Positions 9,150 to 17,311 of a stretch of DNA of 64,000 bases are shown in pieces. Numbering within the stretch: the first letter of the stretch is position 1; each line of letters begins with the position of its first letter. The translations under genes were made by a program, and so were the position numbers. The DNA lies in assembly GCF_904067545.1 (NCBI RefSeq), contig NZ_LR881183.1:1-64000 (forward strand), written 5' to 3'. The notes below the pieces were generated by a model. That model was not told the DNA's origin. It ran no database searches and saw only the letters and a program-made list of their open reading frames with translations. Origin of the DNA: Thermococcus camini. Its GTDB lineage: Archaea; Methanobacteriota_B; Thermococci; Thermococcales; Thermococcaceae.

Positions 9150-10034
9150 CTAGAGCCTCCCCAGGAACTTGAGTATGTACACCTTCGTCCTGACGTCGAG
9201 GAGGGAGCGGATAACGTCGGACAGGTTGCCTCTCATCGTCGGGTTCAGCCTGAACGCGGTCAGCACCTCTCTGGCCCCGCTTCTGTCGCCTCCAAAGAGC
9301 TTGAGAATCCCTATCTGGAGGAGGTGATAGCTCAGAACCCGGGGATCGTGCCTTATGTCCCCGTGCTCCTCTATCATTCTGTACCTCCCCGCCAGGTACT
9401 TGGCGAAGGAGAACTGGCCGGAGTGGATTGAGTAGTCAACCAGAGGCTCGTCTATCGCTCCGAAGCGGCATATCTTTGACATCCTCAACCACATGTCCCA
9501 GTCCTCGCAGGTCGGGAAGCTCTCCCTGAAAAGTCCCGCCTTCTTGAAGCACTCACGCCTCACAATTATCGTGGACGTTCCGGTTATGTTGTCCCTCAGC
9601 ATGTGTCTGTAGACGTCCCCGCTTGCCCGGGGGTGCTTTATCCCCAGAATCCTTCCCCGCTCCAGGTAGTAGTATGTAAACGCCGTGTAGATTAGCCCGT
9701 AGTCCCTGGGGAGCTCCCTGAAGGCCTCCATCTGGAGCTCGAGCTTGTCCCTCCTCCACCGGTCGTCATCGTCGAGGAAGGCTATGAACTTCCCCCGGGC
9801 CTTCAAAACGCCGAGGTTGCGGGCGTTGGCTATGCCCTTTCCCCGCTGGGGAACGTATCTTATCCTACCGTCCCCGAAAGACCTGATGAGTTCCCTCGTC
9901 GATTCGCTCCTGGCGCCGTCCACCACGAGCACCTCGAAGTCGTCGAAACTCTGGTTTAATACGCTCTCTATTGCCCTCCTGAGGAGCTCGTCCCTGTTGT
10001 AGGTTGGGATTATGACCGAAACAGCCGGCCTCAC
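9150..10034 (-). CDS. GT2 family glycosyltransferase
   Basis: 294 aa. The N-terminus VSVIIPTYNRDELLRRAIESVL and the DDDDRW metal-binding motif near residue 90 identify a GT-A fold family 2 transferase, with the catalytic region continuing to EDWDMWLRM. No transmembrane helix is obvious, so it probably acts at the cytoplasmic face on a lipid-linked or nucleotide-sugar substrate. Its GTG start overlaps the stop of the upstream sulfatase-like gene (GTGA), indicating translational coupling. It is the last gene of the four-gene operon 13294-9150. Donor and acceptor sugars are unknown. Confidence 0.9.
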   Translation of the reverse strand: MRPAVSVIIPTYNRDELLRRAIESVLNQSFDDFEVLVVDGARSESTRELIRSFGDGRIRYVPQRGKGIANARNLGVLKARGKFIAFLDDDDRWRRDKLELQMEAFRELPRDYGLIYTAFTYYYLERGRILGIKHPRASGDVYRHMLRDNITGTSTIIVRRECFKKAGLFRESFPTCEDWDMWLRMSKICRFGAIDEPLVDYSIHSGQFSFAKYLAGRYRMIEEHGDIRHDPRVLSYHLLQIGILKLFGGDRSGAREVLTAFRLNPTMRGNLSDVIRSLLDVRTKVYILKFLGRL

Positions 10035-11296
10035 CCGGCCACCCTCCCTCCGGTGAAGAGGCTTAGGTGCCTGAGTATCAGCTTCCTCGCCTTCCTCTCG
10101 AACTCCCCGTTACCTGACTCGACCTCCTCGAGCTTCCAGTCATCGACGTTGAAGACCGCGGTGCCCTCCCTGTGGTAGAGCTTTATCCTGTACTTCTCGA
10201 GCTCCTTCACGGCCTCGAGCTTCTCCTCGGGCAGGTTGGGGTAGGGATAGTGGGTTCCGAAGCTCTCTGCCAGGGCGTACTCCGAGGCCAGCTGGAAGTC
10301 CTTCCCCTCAACCTGGCTCAGGATAAAGGGCTTTATCCTCGCGAGGCTCACGTAGCCCTCCACCTCGCCAATCTCGCGCGGGGCCCTTATCAGGAGGGGC
10401 ACCCTAAGGAGCTCGTCGTCCAGGAAAACCCCGTGTCCCAGCCTGTTGTCCTCCCCGAGCAACTGTCCGTGGTCGCTCGTGACGACGATGACAGAGCTCT
10501 CCATCAGGTTCCTGTCCTCGAGGATCTCCATCATCTCCCTGAGCCTCTTCTCCAGGTATTCCACCTGCCTTGGATAGCCCTTCCTCCACTTTTCGACGAG
10601 CTCAGGCTCCTCGCCGAGAAGCCTGTTCACGACCGGGGCGTCGGTGAAGCCCTCGAAGATGGAATACGGCTCGTGAACCTCCATGAGGTTGATGAAGGTG
10701 TAAACCGGCCTCTTCAGCTCCATCTCTGATAGGAGCCTCTCCGTCACCTTCGCCCCCTTGTCCCTGGGCCACCCTTCGCCGTACCTGCCCACTATCCTCA
10801 GGAAAATCTTGAACGGCAGGGTGAACTTCCTCTCCTTCACCAGCGCCCACGTCAGCTCGAGGGCGTTCCCCGGCTCGTGCTTCCTGAGCACCTCGTTCAG
10901 CTCCTCCCGGTCTCTGTCCTCGATGAGGGGCCTGAGGGTGTCCCTGAACTCGTCAAAGGATTTTATGCCGAAGTCTGGGCCGATGAAAAAGTTGGCCGTG
11001 AGGAGGTAGGTGGTGTACCCGAGAGATGCCAAAACCTCGTGGAGGTACGTCCCGTCCTCCCGGAACCTCACGTCGGGCACCTTTCTCTTCCTGCCCTCGT
11101 GAACCCCGTGGTAGAGGGGATAGAGGCCGGTGAACATCGAGGCGTGGCTGGGTATCGTCCAGGGTGACGTCGCTATCGCGTTTTCGATGCTCGTGAACCC
11201 GAAGTCCCTCGTGAGGAGCCTCTCTATGCCCTTAGAGTGGTCCTTCCTCAGGGTGTCGAGGACGATGAGTATGACGTTTGGCTTACCCACGGACAT
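10031..11296 (-). CDS. Sulfatase-like alkaline phosphatase superfamily hydrolase/transferase
   Basis: About 421 aa. N-terminal VILIVLDTLRKD (first metal Asp), SPWTIPSHASMFTGLYP (nucleophile region) and VTSDHGQLLGE (second metal site) define the sulfatase/alkaline phosphatase fold. The position occupied in true sulfatases by the Cys or Ser converted to formylglycine is Thr here (T-I-P-S-H, about residue 47), so phosphoesterase or phosphotransferase chemistry is as likely as sulfate-ester hydrolysis. It overlaps the upstream GT2 gene by 14 bp and the downstream GT2 gene by 4 bp. GTG 11290 is an alternative start. Its place between glycosyltransferases suggests glycan decoration or trimming. Confidence 0.8.
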   Translation of the reverse strand: MSVGKPNVILIVLDTLRKDHSKGIERLLTRDFGFTSIENAIATSPWTIPSHASMFTGLYPLYHGVHEGRKRKVPDVRFREDGTYLHEVLASLGYTTYLLTANFFIGPDFGIKSFDEFRDTLRPLIEDRDREELNEVLRKHEPGNALELTWALVKERKFTLPFKIFLRIVGRYGEGWPRDKGAKVTERLLSEMELKRPVYTFINLMEVHEPYSIFEGFTDAPVVNRLLGEEPELVEKWRKGYPRQVEYLEKRLREMMEILEDRNLMESSVIVVTSDHGQLLGEDNRLGHGVFLDDELLRVPLLIRAPREIGEVEGYVSLARIKPFILSQVEGKDFQLASEYALAESFGTHYPYPNLPEEKLEAVKELEKYRIKLYHREGTAVFNVDDWKLEEVESGNGEFERKARKLILRHLSLFTGGRVAG

Positions 11297-12227
11297 CACT
11301 CTCCCGAACCGGCACCAGCTTTCTCGCGTCCCTTATCCTCTTGAGCTTGCGGAGGTTGCTCCCCAGGGTCAGGTCGCTCCGTATCATCTCCCTGAGGTCC
11401 CCGTTCTCTATTCTCCTCTCTCTTTCCTTAAACGCTTTGAGGTATCCGGCAACGAGGGCGTAGCCCTTGACCGGGTTCTGAAGCATCAGAAATCCTGCTC
11501 TGGCAAGGACCGACGTGAAAGACGCGCCGAGCTTGTAGTTGGACCAGCCCAGCATCTCGTAGCCCCTCAGGTGACCGAAGCGTCCCTCCGTCTCCCTGAG
11601 CTGAACCGCTATGGCATCGACCACCTGCCCGGTTCTCCACCCGAGGAACCTTGCGAGGTAGTGTGAGACGGTGTCAGGGCTTGGACCCTCGCGGTACCCA
11701 CCGACCTCCCTGAAGCACTCCCTCCTGAAGAGCCTTGGACTGCCCTTCGGCCTCTCGGGGTCGGTTCCCTCCCAGACGAGTCGTTTTCCCTTCAGATAGT
11801 AGCCGCCGCCACTCACGATTCCAAGCCGGGGGTCCCTTCTAAAGGCCTCCACAAGTTTTTCGAAAAACCTGCGCTCCAGTATGAAGTCAGCATCTAGAAC
11901 TCCTATGTAGCCGAAGGGTATGCCCCTCCCAATGGCCAGCGAGAGCGCCCTCTCGAAGCCCGCCCTGACCACCTTGGAGTAGCGGTACTTCAGGTCGTAG
12001 CCGCCGCCACCCTTCAGGTGGAGAACCTCTATCCAGTCGTGCCTTCTCGCTAACTCATCAGCTATCTTCCCCGTCCCGTCGGAGCTGTTGTCGTTCACTA
12101 TCACCCACAGCCTTGGCCTGAGGCTCTGGTTCACAACGCTCCTCGCCAGAAGGGGCAGGTTCGCCTCTTCGTTCTTTGCTGGGGTGACGAGCAGGTAGCC
12201 CCGGGTTTTCGAGCTCCTCGGCTTCAC
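11283..12227 (-). CDS. GT2 family glycosyltransferase
   Basis: 314 aa, GTG start with GGGGAGGAA just upstream. The GT-A nucleotide-binding half is LVTPAKNEEANLPLLARSV with NDNSSDGTGKIADELA. A metal-binding D-x-D (VLDADFILE) lies near residue 110 and a later segment GSPRLFRRECFREVGGYRE is typical of family 2. The C-terminus carries two short hydrophobic stretches that may give membrane association. It is the second gene of the glycosyltransferase operon. Confidence 0.88.
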   Translation of the reverse strand: MKPRSSKTRGYLLVTPAKNEEANLPLLARSVVNQSLRPRLWVIVNDNSSDGTGKIADELARRHDWIEVLHLKGGGGYDLKYRYSKVVRAGFERALSLAIGRGIPFGYIGVLDADFILERRFFEKLVEAFRRDPRLGIVSGGGYYLKGKRLVWEGTDPERPKGSPRLFRRECFREVGGYREGPSPDTVSHYLARFLGWRTGQVVDAIAVQLRETEGRFGHLRGYEMLGWSNYKLGASFTSVLARAGFLMLQNPVKGYALVAGYLKAFKERERRIENGDLREMIRSDLTLGSNLRKLKRIRDARKLVPVRESDVRG

Positions 12228-12277
12228 TTCCTCCCCTCCGATATTTTATAAAGTAAACCCGTGCATTGTGTGTTCCA

Positions 12278-13294
12278 TCATGTTATTTTTTGCATCTCCC
12301 TCGTCCAGAAGTTTACTTCTCCCTTCTTAATCCTGTTTCGGTTTGAGAGGGCGAGCCACATGGCTTCAATCATGTAGGTGACTTTGAGGGCTTTCTCCTT
12401 CTTGAAGCCGGAAGTCATGAAGAGTATGGAGTGAAGCAGGAGGTCTCCAATCCTGCCAAGAACGTAGACGGTCTTGTTTCTAGCGTTCTGCTCGAAGAGC
12501 TTGTAGAACAGATAGAGGTGATAGACCTGCTTCATGGTCTCGAACTGCTTTGATGGGAGCCTTCCCGCCGGGGCTTCCTGATGCACGAGCCTCGCATGAG
12601 GAGTCTGGTAGAGTGAGCCCGGGAAGAGCTTGTGGAGCCTGTAGGAGAAGTCCTTGTCCTCCCCTATTGCGTACCTCTTGAGGCGCTCGTCGAATTCGAG
12701 GCTTTTAAAGACTTCCTTCCGGTAGGACATGTTCGTTCCGCTGAAGCTCTCCCGGTTTATCGTCCTCGTGAGCCTGTAGGGAAGGACCTCGAAGAGGGAA
12801 ACGAGCTGTCTGTGCTCGTCCACCTCGTAGTAGCCGCGCTGGAGGAGCCACCAGATGAACTTCAGAAAACCGAACCTGATGAGGGGGTTGTTCCCGCTGA
12901 CCCTGTTGGTTATGAACCCCTGGACGCCCATGGCGTTGGGGTGCTCCTCATACACTTTGAGGAGGTTCTTTATGTAGTCTCTCTCAAGAACGACGTCGTC
13001 GTCTAGGAAGAGGAGTATCTCCCCCTTTCCGAGCTTTGCTCCCGTGTTTCTGGCATGGGGCAGGCTGGCACCAAGGGAGGTAATATGCTTCACGGCGATT
13101 CCGGCGTCTCGCATTTTCTTGAAGATGTCATCGAACTCCTCCTTCACATTCTCCCACGAGCCATCGAAGCTGCCGTTGAGGATGATAATCTCCGTAGGAT
13201 GAACTGTCTGTTCAATTATGGACTCAAGGCACTCTTTGAACTCTCTGGGACGTTTGTAGAGTGTTGATATGATAACTGATACGGACATGGACAT
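12278..13294 (-). CDS. GT2 family glycosyltransferase
   Basis: About 338 aa. SVSVIISTLYKRPREFKECLES and the DDDV motif (FLDDDVVLERDYI) identify a family 2 transferase, and GTNMSYRKEVF with GEDKDFSYRL gives the acceptor and catalytic-base region. The start is uncertain: ATG 13294, ATG 13288 or TTG 13303, none with a clear ribosome site. It heads the minus-strand glycosyltransferase operon, divergent from the sulfotransferase gene over about 115 bp. The 50-bp gap before the next gene allows a secondary promoter. Confidence 0.86.
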   Translation of the reverse strand: MSMSVSVIISTLYKRPREFKECLESIIEQTVHPTEIIILNGSFDGSWENVKEEFDDIFKKMRDAGIAVKHITSLGASLPHARNTGAKLGKGEILLFLDDDVVLERDYIKNLLKVYEEHPNAMGVQGFITNRVSGNNPLIRFGFLKFIWWLLQRGYYEVDEHRQLVSLFEVLPYRLTRTINRESFSGTNMSYRKEVFKSLEFDERLKRYAIGEDKDFSYRLHKLFPGSLYQTPHARLVHQEAPAGRLPSKQFETMKQVYHLYLFYKLFEQNARNKTVYVLGRIGDLLLHSILFMTSGFKKEKALKVTYMIEAMWLALSNRNRIKKGEVNFWTREMQKIT

Positions 13295-13410
13295 CACTAT
13301 CAAAATGAGAACCCTGGAACGATTTAAAAAGATAGCTAAGCGGATGTCGCAAACTATTTAAGTAGCCCACGTTAACGTATGTTTCGAGTGTCATCGGAGG
13401 GAGAAAGCTG

Positions 13411-14388
13411 ATGGGACCGCTCTCGTTCCTTGCTTCTAGAATCAATTATGCCCTTGATTTAATCACCGCACGCCTACACGATTTTAGAATCGAGGACACC
13501 ATAGTAATCTCTGGAACTCCCCGTTCTGGCTCCACGTGGCTCATGGAGCTTCTGGAGTCCCTTCCAGAATACAAATCCGTCTTCGAGCCATTTCACCCCT
13601 CATGGTATCCCGAGTTCAGGAAGCTTGGCATACCCTACGACCCCTACGTTCCCACATCGGAGGATTACCCGAAGCTGAGGGCATATTTGGAGAAGGTTTT
13701 TACCGGTCGGGTGGGAGCCCAATTCCCCCACAGGCAGTATCTTAGATTGGGGACCATAACCCGCCGTTTCAAGGCATCCAAGCTCATTGTTAAGTTTGTC
13801 AGGGCAAACACAATGCTTCCATGGATAGCAAACACGTTCAATCTGCGGGCTACCTACTTCATAATCCGCCACCCCTGCGCCACCATAGCGTCCCAGATTG
13901 CAACGGGCTACTATTCAAGGATAACCCCGGAACAGCTGGCCAATGAGGTGCGCAAGGTGGAGGGCCTGGAGGAACTGGCCGGGCGCGTTGCCGACTTGAA
14001 CACTGAGATAGGCCGCCTCGCCGCGGTTTGGGCCTTTGAGAACTACGTTTCCCTTGCATCGAAGGAGAAGGCCTGGTACACCGTGGTCTACGAGAGGCTC
14101 GTGAGCGAGCCCGAGGAGGAACTCCCGGCCCTCTTTGCCCACGTCGGGGAAGAGGTTCCCGGGGCGGCCTGGGAGCGGGTCGGCAGGCCAAGCATGGTCA
14201 CGAGGAGGAGCTACGGAAAGGAGTACATAGGAACCCCCAAACAGCTCCTCAAGTGGCGCGAGAAGCTGAGCGAGAGACAGGTTAAGGAGATACTCGAGGT
14301 GGCCTCGTGGTTCGGCCTGGACTTCTACACCACCGAGCCTGAACCGGATTACGACGCGCTGGCTAGGTGGGGCGTGGCCGTTGGATAA
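13411..14388 (+). CDS. PAPS-dependent sulfotransferase
   Basis: 325 aa. The 5'-phosphosulfate-binding loop SGTPRSGSTWLMELLE is near residue 31, and the 3'-phosphate-binding element RHPCATIASQI with downstream Ser is near residue 150, as in carbohydrate/lipid sulfotransferases (Sulfotransfer family). No signal peptide or membrane segment is evident, so it would use cytosolic PAPS. It is the only plus-strand gene in the 9-21 kb island and is convergent with the flippase. The PAPS-making operon at 16.7-20.9 kb is the obvious source of its donor. The acceptor is unknown, probably a glycan intermediate. Confidence 0.87.
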   Translation: MGPLSFLASRINYALDLITARLHDFRIEDTIVISGTPRSGSTWLMELLESLPEYKSVFEPFHPSWYPEFRKLGIPYDPYVPTSEDYPKLRAYLEKVFTGRVGAQFPHRQYLRLGTITRRFKASKLIVKFVRANTMLPWIANTFNLRATYFIIRHPCATIASQIATGYYSRITPEQLANEVRKVEGLEELAGRVADLNTEIGRLAAVWAFENYVSLASKEKAWYTVVYERLVSEPEEELPALFAHVGEEVPGAAWERVGRPSMVTRRSYGKEYIGTPKQLLKWREKLSERQVKEILEVASWFGLDFYTTEPEPDYDALARWGVAVG

Positions 14389-14421
14389 TCCTCATACTGT
14401 CCGCTTCCCACAGGAGGCGCC

Positions 14422-15966
14422 TCACTCATCTGAAAGGAAGCGGGAGAGGAGTCTCTTGACCGGTCCAAGGCTTACCCCCGTCCTGGCTTCAATGGCATCG
14501 AGAAGCTCGATGTCCTCCTTTTCGGCCGTTCTAAGCAGGAGTATCAGGATGGCATAGCCCGCATAAACGACGAGGGTCACTGCCACTGCGATAAGAAGGC
14601 CCCCGTTAATCCCCAGGAGTGCGGTCACCCCTACCAACCCGAGACCTGGAAGGAGTGTTTTGAGGTAATTTCCTCCAAACGGATGTATCCCCGTCTTCCT
14701 GTGGAGCCACCAGGTTCTGTACAGGTTGGCGGTGACGTACGACACGGAAGTCGCCACCGCTGCACCCTCTATGCCGTAGATGGGTATGAGGACGATGTTT
14801 AGGGCCACGTTGGCGGCCGATGCGAAGAGGTTACCGGTCAGGTTGGCGGAGGGCTCGCCAACGGATATTAGGCTCATTCCGTTGAGGCCCATCATCACGT
14901 GGAACATGAAGCCTGCCGAGAGTATCCTGAGGGCGGTGGCGGCATCTGTGTACTTGGATCCGAAGAACAGGTTGATGGCGCTCTCGGGAAAGACAAAGAC
15001 GAAGAAGAACACTGGGAACGTGAGAATGAAGACCCACCTGGTGGTTGTGCGGTACAGCTTCCTAAGCCCATCGATGTCACCACCGGTGAAGAAGGCCGTT
15101 GCTATGGGCATGTAGAGGAAGCCCATCGAGTTTAGGAACAGCGGTAAAAGCCTCGCTATCGGCGCCGCGCCGTTGTAGAGGCCAACTGTGTCGGGATCGA
15201 AGTAGTAGCCGAGCATCAGAGAATCCGTCCAGCCCATCACGTAATCGAGGATTCCGGTGAGCATTAGTGGGAGGGAGAACAGGAACAGTTCCCTTGCGAG
15301 CTCCCTGCTCAGGTAGAGCCTCCTCGGGAGCAGGCCGAGACGAAGGGACTCGCGGACGAGAAGGGCCGAGGAGAGCACCTGGGCCGTCACGTATGCGATG
15401 AAGATGAAGGTGTAGCCCGCCCCGGCCAGCAGTCCCGCCGTGAGGATTATCAAAAACAGCAGGGGCGGCAGGAGGTTTCTGTAATAGAGGTTCTCCCTCA
15501 CCCTGCCGTGCCCCCTCGAAACGGCGATGAGGAGCATCGTGAGCACCATGAAAGGGAGTGCGGGGGCCGCCAGGGGGAGGGTCGTATCTAGGTACCTATC
15601 GTTCAGGAGGGGGGCGATGTAAGGCGCCAGGAGAACCGTCGCGGCCGTCATCACCATCGAGGCGACCAGAGCCATAGTGAGCCCCGTGGAAACGAGAACC
15701 GGAATCTTGCCCTTTCTCTCCCTCAGGTGGTGAGATATCTCCCTGGGGAGGCCGCTCTGGAGGCCGAGGAGAGCCACAGTCATAGCTATGCTGAGTACCG
15801 TCATCGTCAGGGTGAAGGAGCCGTACTGATACCTATCGAAGTGCCTCGCTATGATGGCCCTGCTTAGAAACGTCAGGAACATCGAGGCTATGGTCCCGGC
15901 GAGGACTATCCCCATACCCCTGGCGACTTTATGGAGCGCGTTTCCCGTATCGCCCAACCCCTTCAC
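14422..15966 (-). CDS. Oligosaccharide flippase (Wzx/MATE-like, polysaccharide biosynthesis family)
   Basis: 514 aa with about fourteen hydrophobic segments, the count expected of the MVF/Wzx flippase superfamily. The N-terminal GIVLAGTIASMFLTFLSRAI and central LPLMLTGILDYVMGWTDSLM are typical of this family. It would move lipid-linked oligosaccharides across the cytoplasmic membrane. Its GTG start overlaps the stop of the TauE gene (GTGA), making it the translationally coupled last gene of the sulfate-activation operon. That coupling is the best positional evidence that the sulfation pathway serves an exported glycan. Confidence 0.88.
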   Translation of the reverse strand: MKGLGDTGNALHKVARGMGIVLAGTIASMFLTFLSRAIIARHFDRYQYGSFTLTMTVLSIAMTVALLGLQSGLPREISHHLRERKGKIPVLVSTGLTMALVASMVMTAATVLLAPYIAPLLNDRYLDTTLPLAAPALPFMVLTMLLIAVSRGHGRVRENLYYRNLLPPLLFLIILTAGLLAGAGYTFIFIAYVTAQVLSSALLVRESLRLGLLPRRLYLSRELARELFLFSLPLMLTGILDYVMGWTDSLMLGYYFDPDTVGLYNGAAPIARLLPLFLNSMGFLYMPIATAFFTGGDIDGLRKLYRTTTRWVFILTFPVFFFVFVFPESAINLFFGSKYTDAATALRILSAGFMFHVMMGLNGMSLISVGEPSANLTGNLFASAANVALNIVLIPIYGIEGAAVATSVSYVTANLYRTWWLHRKTGIHPFGGNYLKTLLPGLGLVGVTALLGINGGLLIAVAVTLVVYAGYAILILLLRTAEKEDIELLDAIEARTGVSLGPVKRLLSRFLSDE

Positions 15967-16703
15967 CCGCCTAGCAGTGTGAACAGTCCAATCAGCAGGA
16001 TTATCACGTTCATGGCCCTTTTAAGCTTCTCCCTGTCCGCCCTTTGGTTGACGTGGGTGCCGAGATACACCCCTGGGATGGCTCCCAGGATAAGGGCCCC
16101 CGCCAGCTGGTAGTCCGCACTGCCCATGCCCGCGTAGTTTATGAAGCTGAACGCCGACAGAGCCAGGCCGTAGGTTATCGTCACCCCAACGACGTCCCTC
16201 GGGTTGAGCTTGGCGACGTTCATGAGGGCGAAGCTGACGATGACCCCTGCACCGACGGAGGTGAACTGAACGGTCAGCCCAACTATGAAGCCGAGGAGGT
16301 AAACGTAGGCCCACCTTGGCCTCACCGGAACGCGGAATTCGCCCTTGAGAAGGCTTAGAACCGCGCTGACAACGAGTATTGCCCCCAAGAGCACGGTAAG
16401 GTGGTCGTTGAGGGTGTTCCGGTCCATCTCCCTGAGGATTATCCTGCCGAGAACTATCGCAGGAACGCTACCGGCGAAGAGCCTCGTTGCTATGTCATAC
16501 CTTATCCTGCCCTTTCTTCCGTGGAAGAAAACGCCGAAGACCCTAGTGACGGTGGCGTAGAGCAGGTCTGTTCCGACGGCGGTTAGGGGTTCAACACCGA
16601 GGAAGATTAGGGAAGGGGTCATTAAAGCCCCGCCGCCGACCCCCGTGAGGCCCACGAGAAAGCCGACGAGGAGGCCCAGTCCTACGAAGGTCGGCGGATT
16701 CAA
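15963..16703 (-). CDS. TauE/SafE family permease, putative sulfate/sulfite transporter
   Basis: 246 aa with about seven to eight hydrophobic helices. The glycine-rich GLGLLVGFLVGLTGVGGGALMTPSLI near the N-terminus and a second related repeat, FIVGLTVQFTSVGAGVIVSF, are the two signature halves of TauE/SafE proteins. The start is TTG 16703, supported by a GGGGGGT tract 6 nt upstream. It lies 15 bp after APS kinase in the sulfate-activation operon, which suggests it handles sulfate or a related oxyanion; direction and substrate are inferred from context. Confidence 0.85.
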   Translation of the reverse strand: MNPPTFVGLGLLVGFLVGLTGVGGGALMTPSLIFLGVEPLTAVGTDLLYATVTRVFGVFFHGRKGRIRYDIATRLFAGSVPAIVLGRIILREMDRNTLNDHLTVLLGAILVVSAVLSLLKGEFRVPVRPRWAYVYLLGFIVGLTVQFTSVGAGVIVSFALMNVAKLNPRDVVGVTITYGLALSAFSFINYAGMGSADYQLAGALILGAIPGVYLGTHVNQRADREKLKRAMNVIILLIGLFTLLGG

Positions 16704-16718
16704 GGCTTTACCCCCCGT

Positions 16719-17264
16719 TCACGGTAGGTAACCAAGCTCCCTGGCCTTCTCTATTACCGCCTCGACCTCTTCCTCCGGCGTCATCTTCGAGCTGTCCACC
16801 TTTACCTCGGGATTTTCAGGCTCCTCGTAAATTCCATCGTAGCCGGTCAGGCCCTTTATCTCTCCCCTAAGGGCTTTGGCGTAAAGCCCCTTGGGGTCGC
16901 GCTGGATCCTCACCTCGAGGGGAGCGTAGACGTAGACCTCCATGAAGTTTCCTATCTCCTTCCTCGCGTACTCCCTGACGGCCCTGTAGGGCGAGATCAG
17001 CGAGACTATTGCTATTACCCCGTTCCTGCTGAGGAGTTTGGCCATGTGGATAACAACGCGGTTGTGCATCTCCCTGGCTTCCTTGGAAAATCCGAGGTTC
17101 GGATAGAGGGTTTTCCTTATCGTGTCCCCGTCGAGTATCTCAACGCGGTAGCCCATCTCCCTGAGCTTCCTCGCGAGCTTTACAGCCAGAGTCGTCTTTC
17201 CAGCACCGCTCGGCCCCGTGAGCCAGATGGTGAATCCTTTTTCAAGGTTCTTCAGCTCGTTCAT
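16719..17264 (-). CDS. cysC: Adenylylsulfate (APS) kinase
   Basis: 181 aa. Phosphorylates adenosine 5'-phosphosulfate to PAPS. Motifs are P-loop GPSGAGKTTLA, LDGDTIRKTLYPNLGFSKEAREMHNRVV, and KGLYAKALRGEIKGLTGYDGIYE, all diagnostic. AGGTGG precedes the ATG. It is fifth in the operon counted from the RHH gene. With ATP sulfurylase at 19713 it gives complete PAPS synthesis. No PAPS reductase is seen in the window, so sulfation rather than assimilatory reduction is the likely use. Confidence 0.95.
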   Translation of the reverse strand: MNELKNLEKGFTIWLTGPSGAGKTTLAVKLARKLREMGYRVEILDGDTIRKTLYPNLGFSKEAREMHNRVVIHMAKLLSRNGVIAIVSLISPYRAVREYARKEIGNFMEVYVYAPLEVRIQRDPKGLYAKALRGEIKGLTGYDGIYEEPENPEVKVDSSKMTPEEEVEAVIEKARELGYLP

Positions 17265-17311
17265 TCTACCACCTCGTTTCAGCGGTTGATTGGAGGGTGA
17301 AAGATTGAAAG

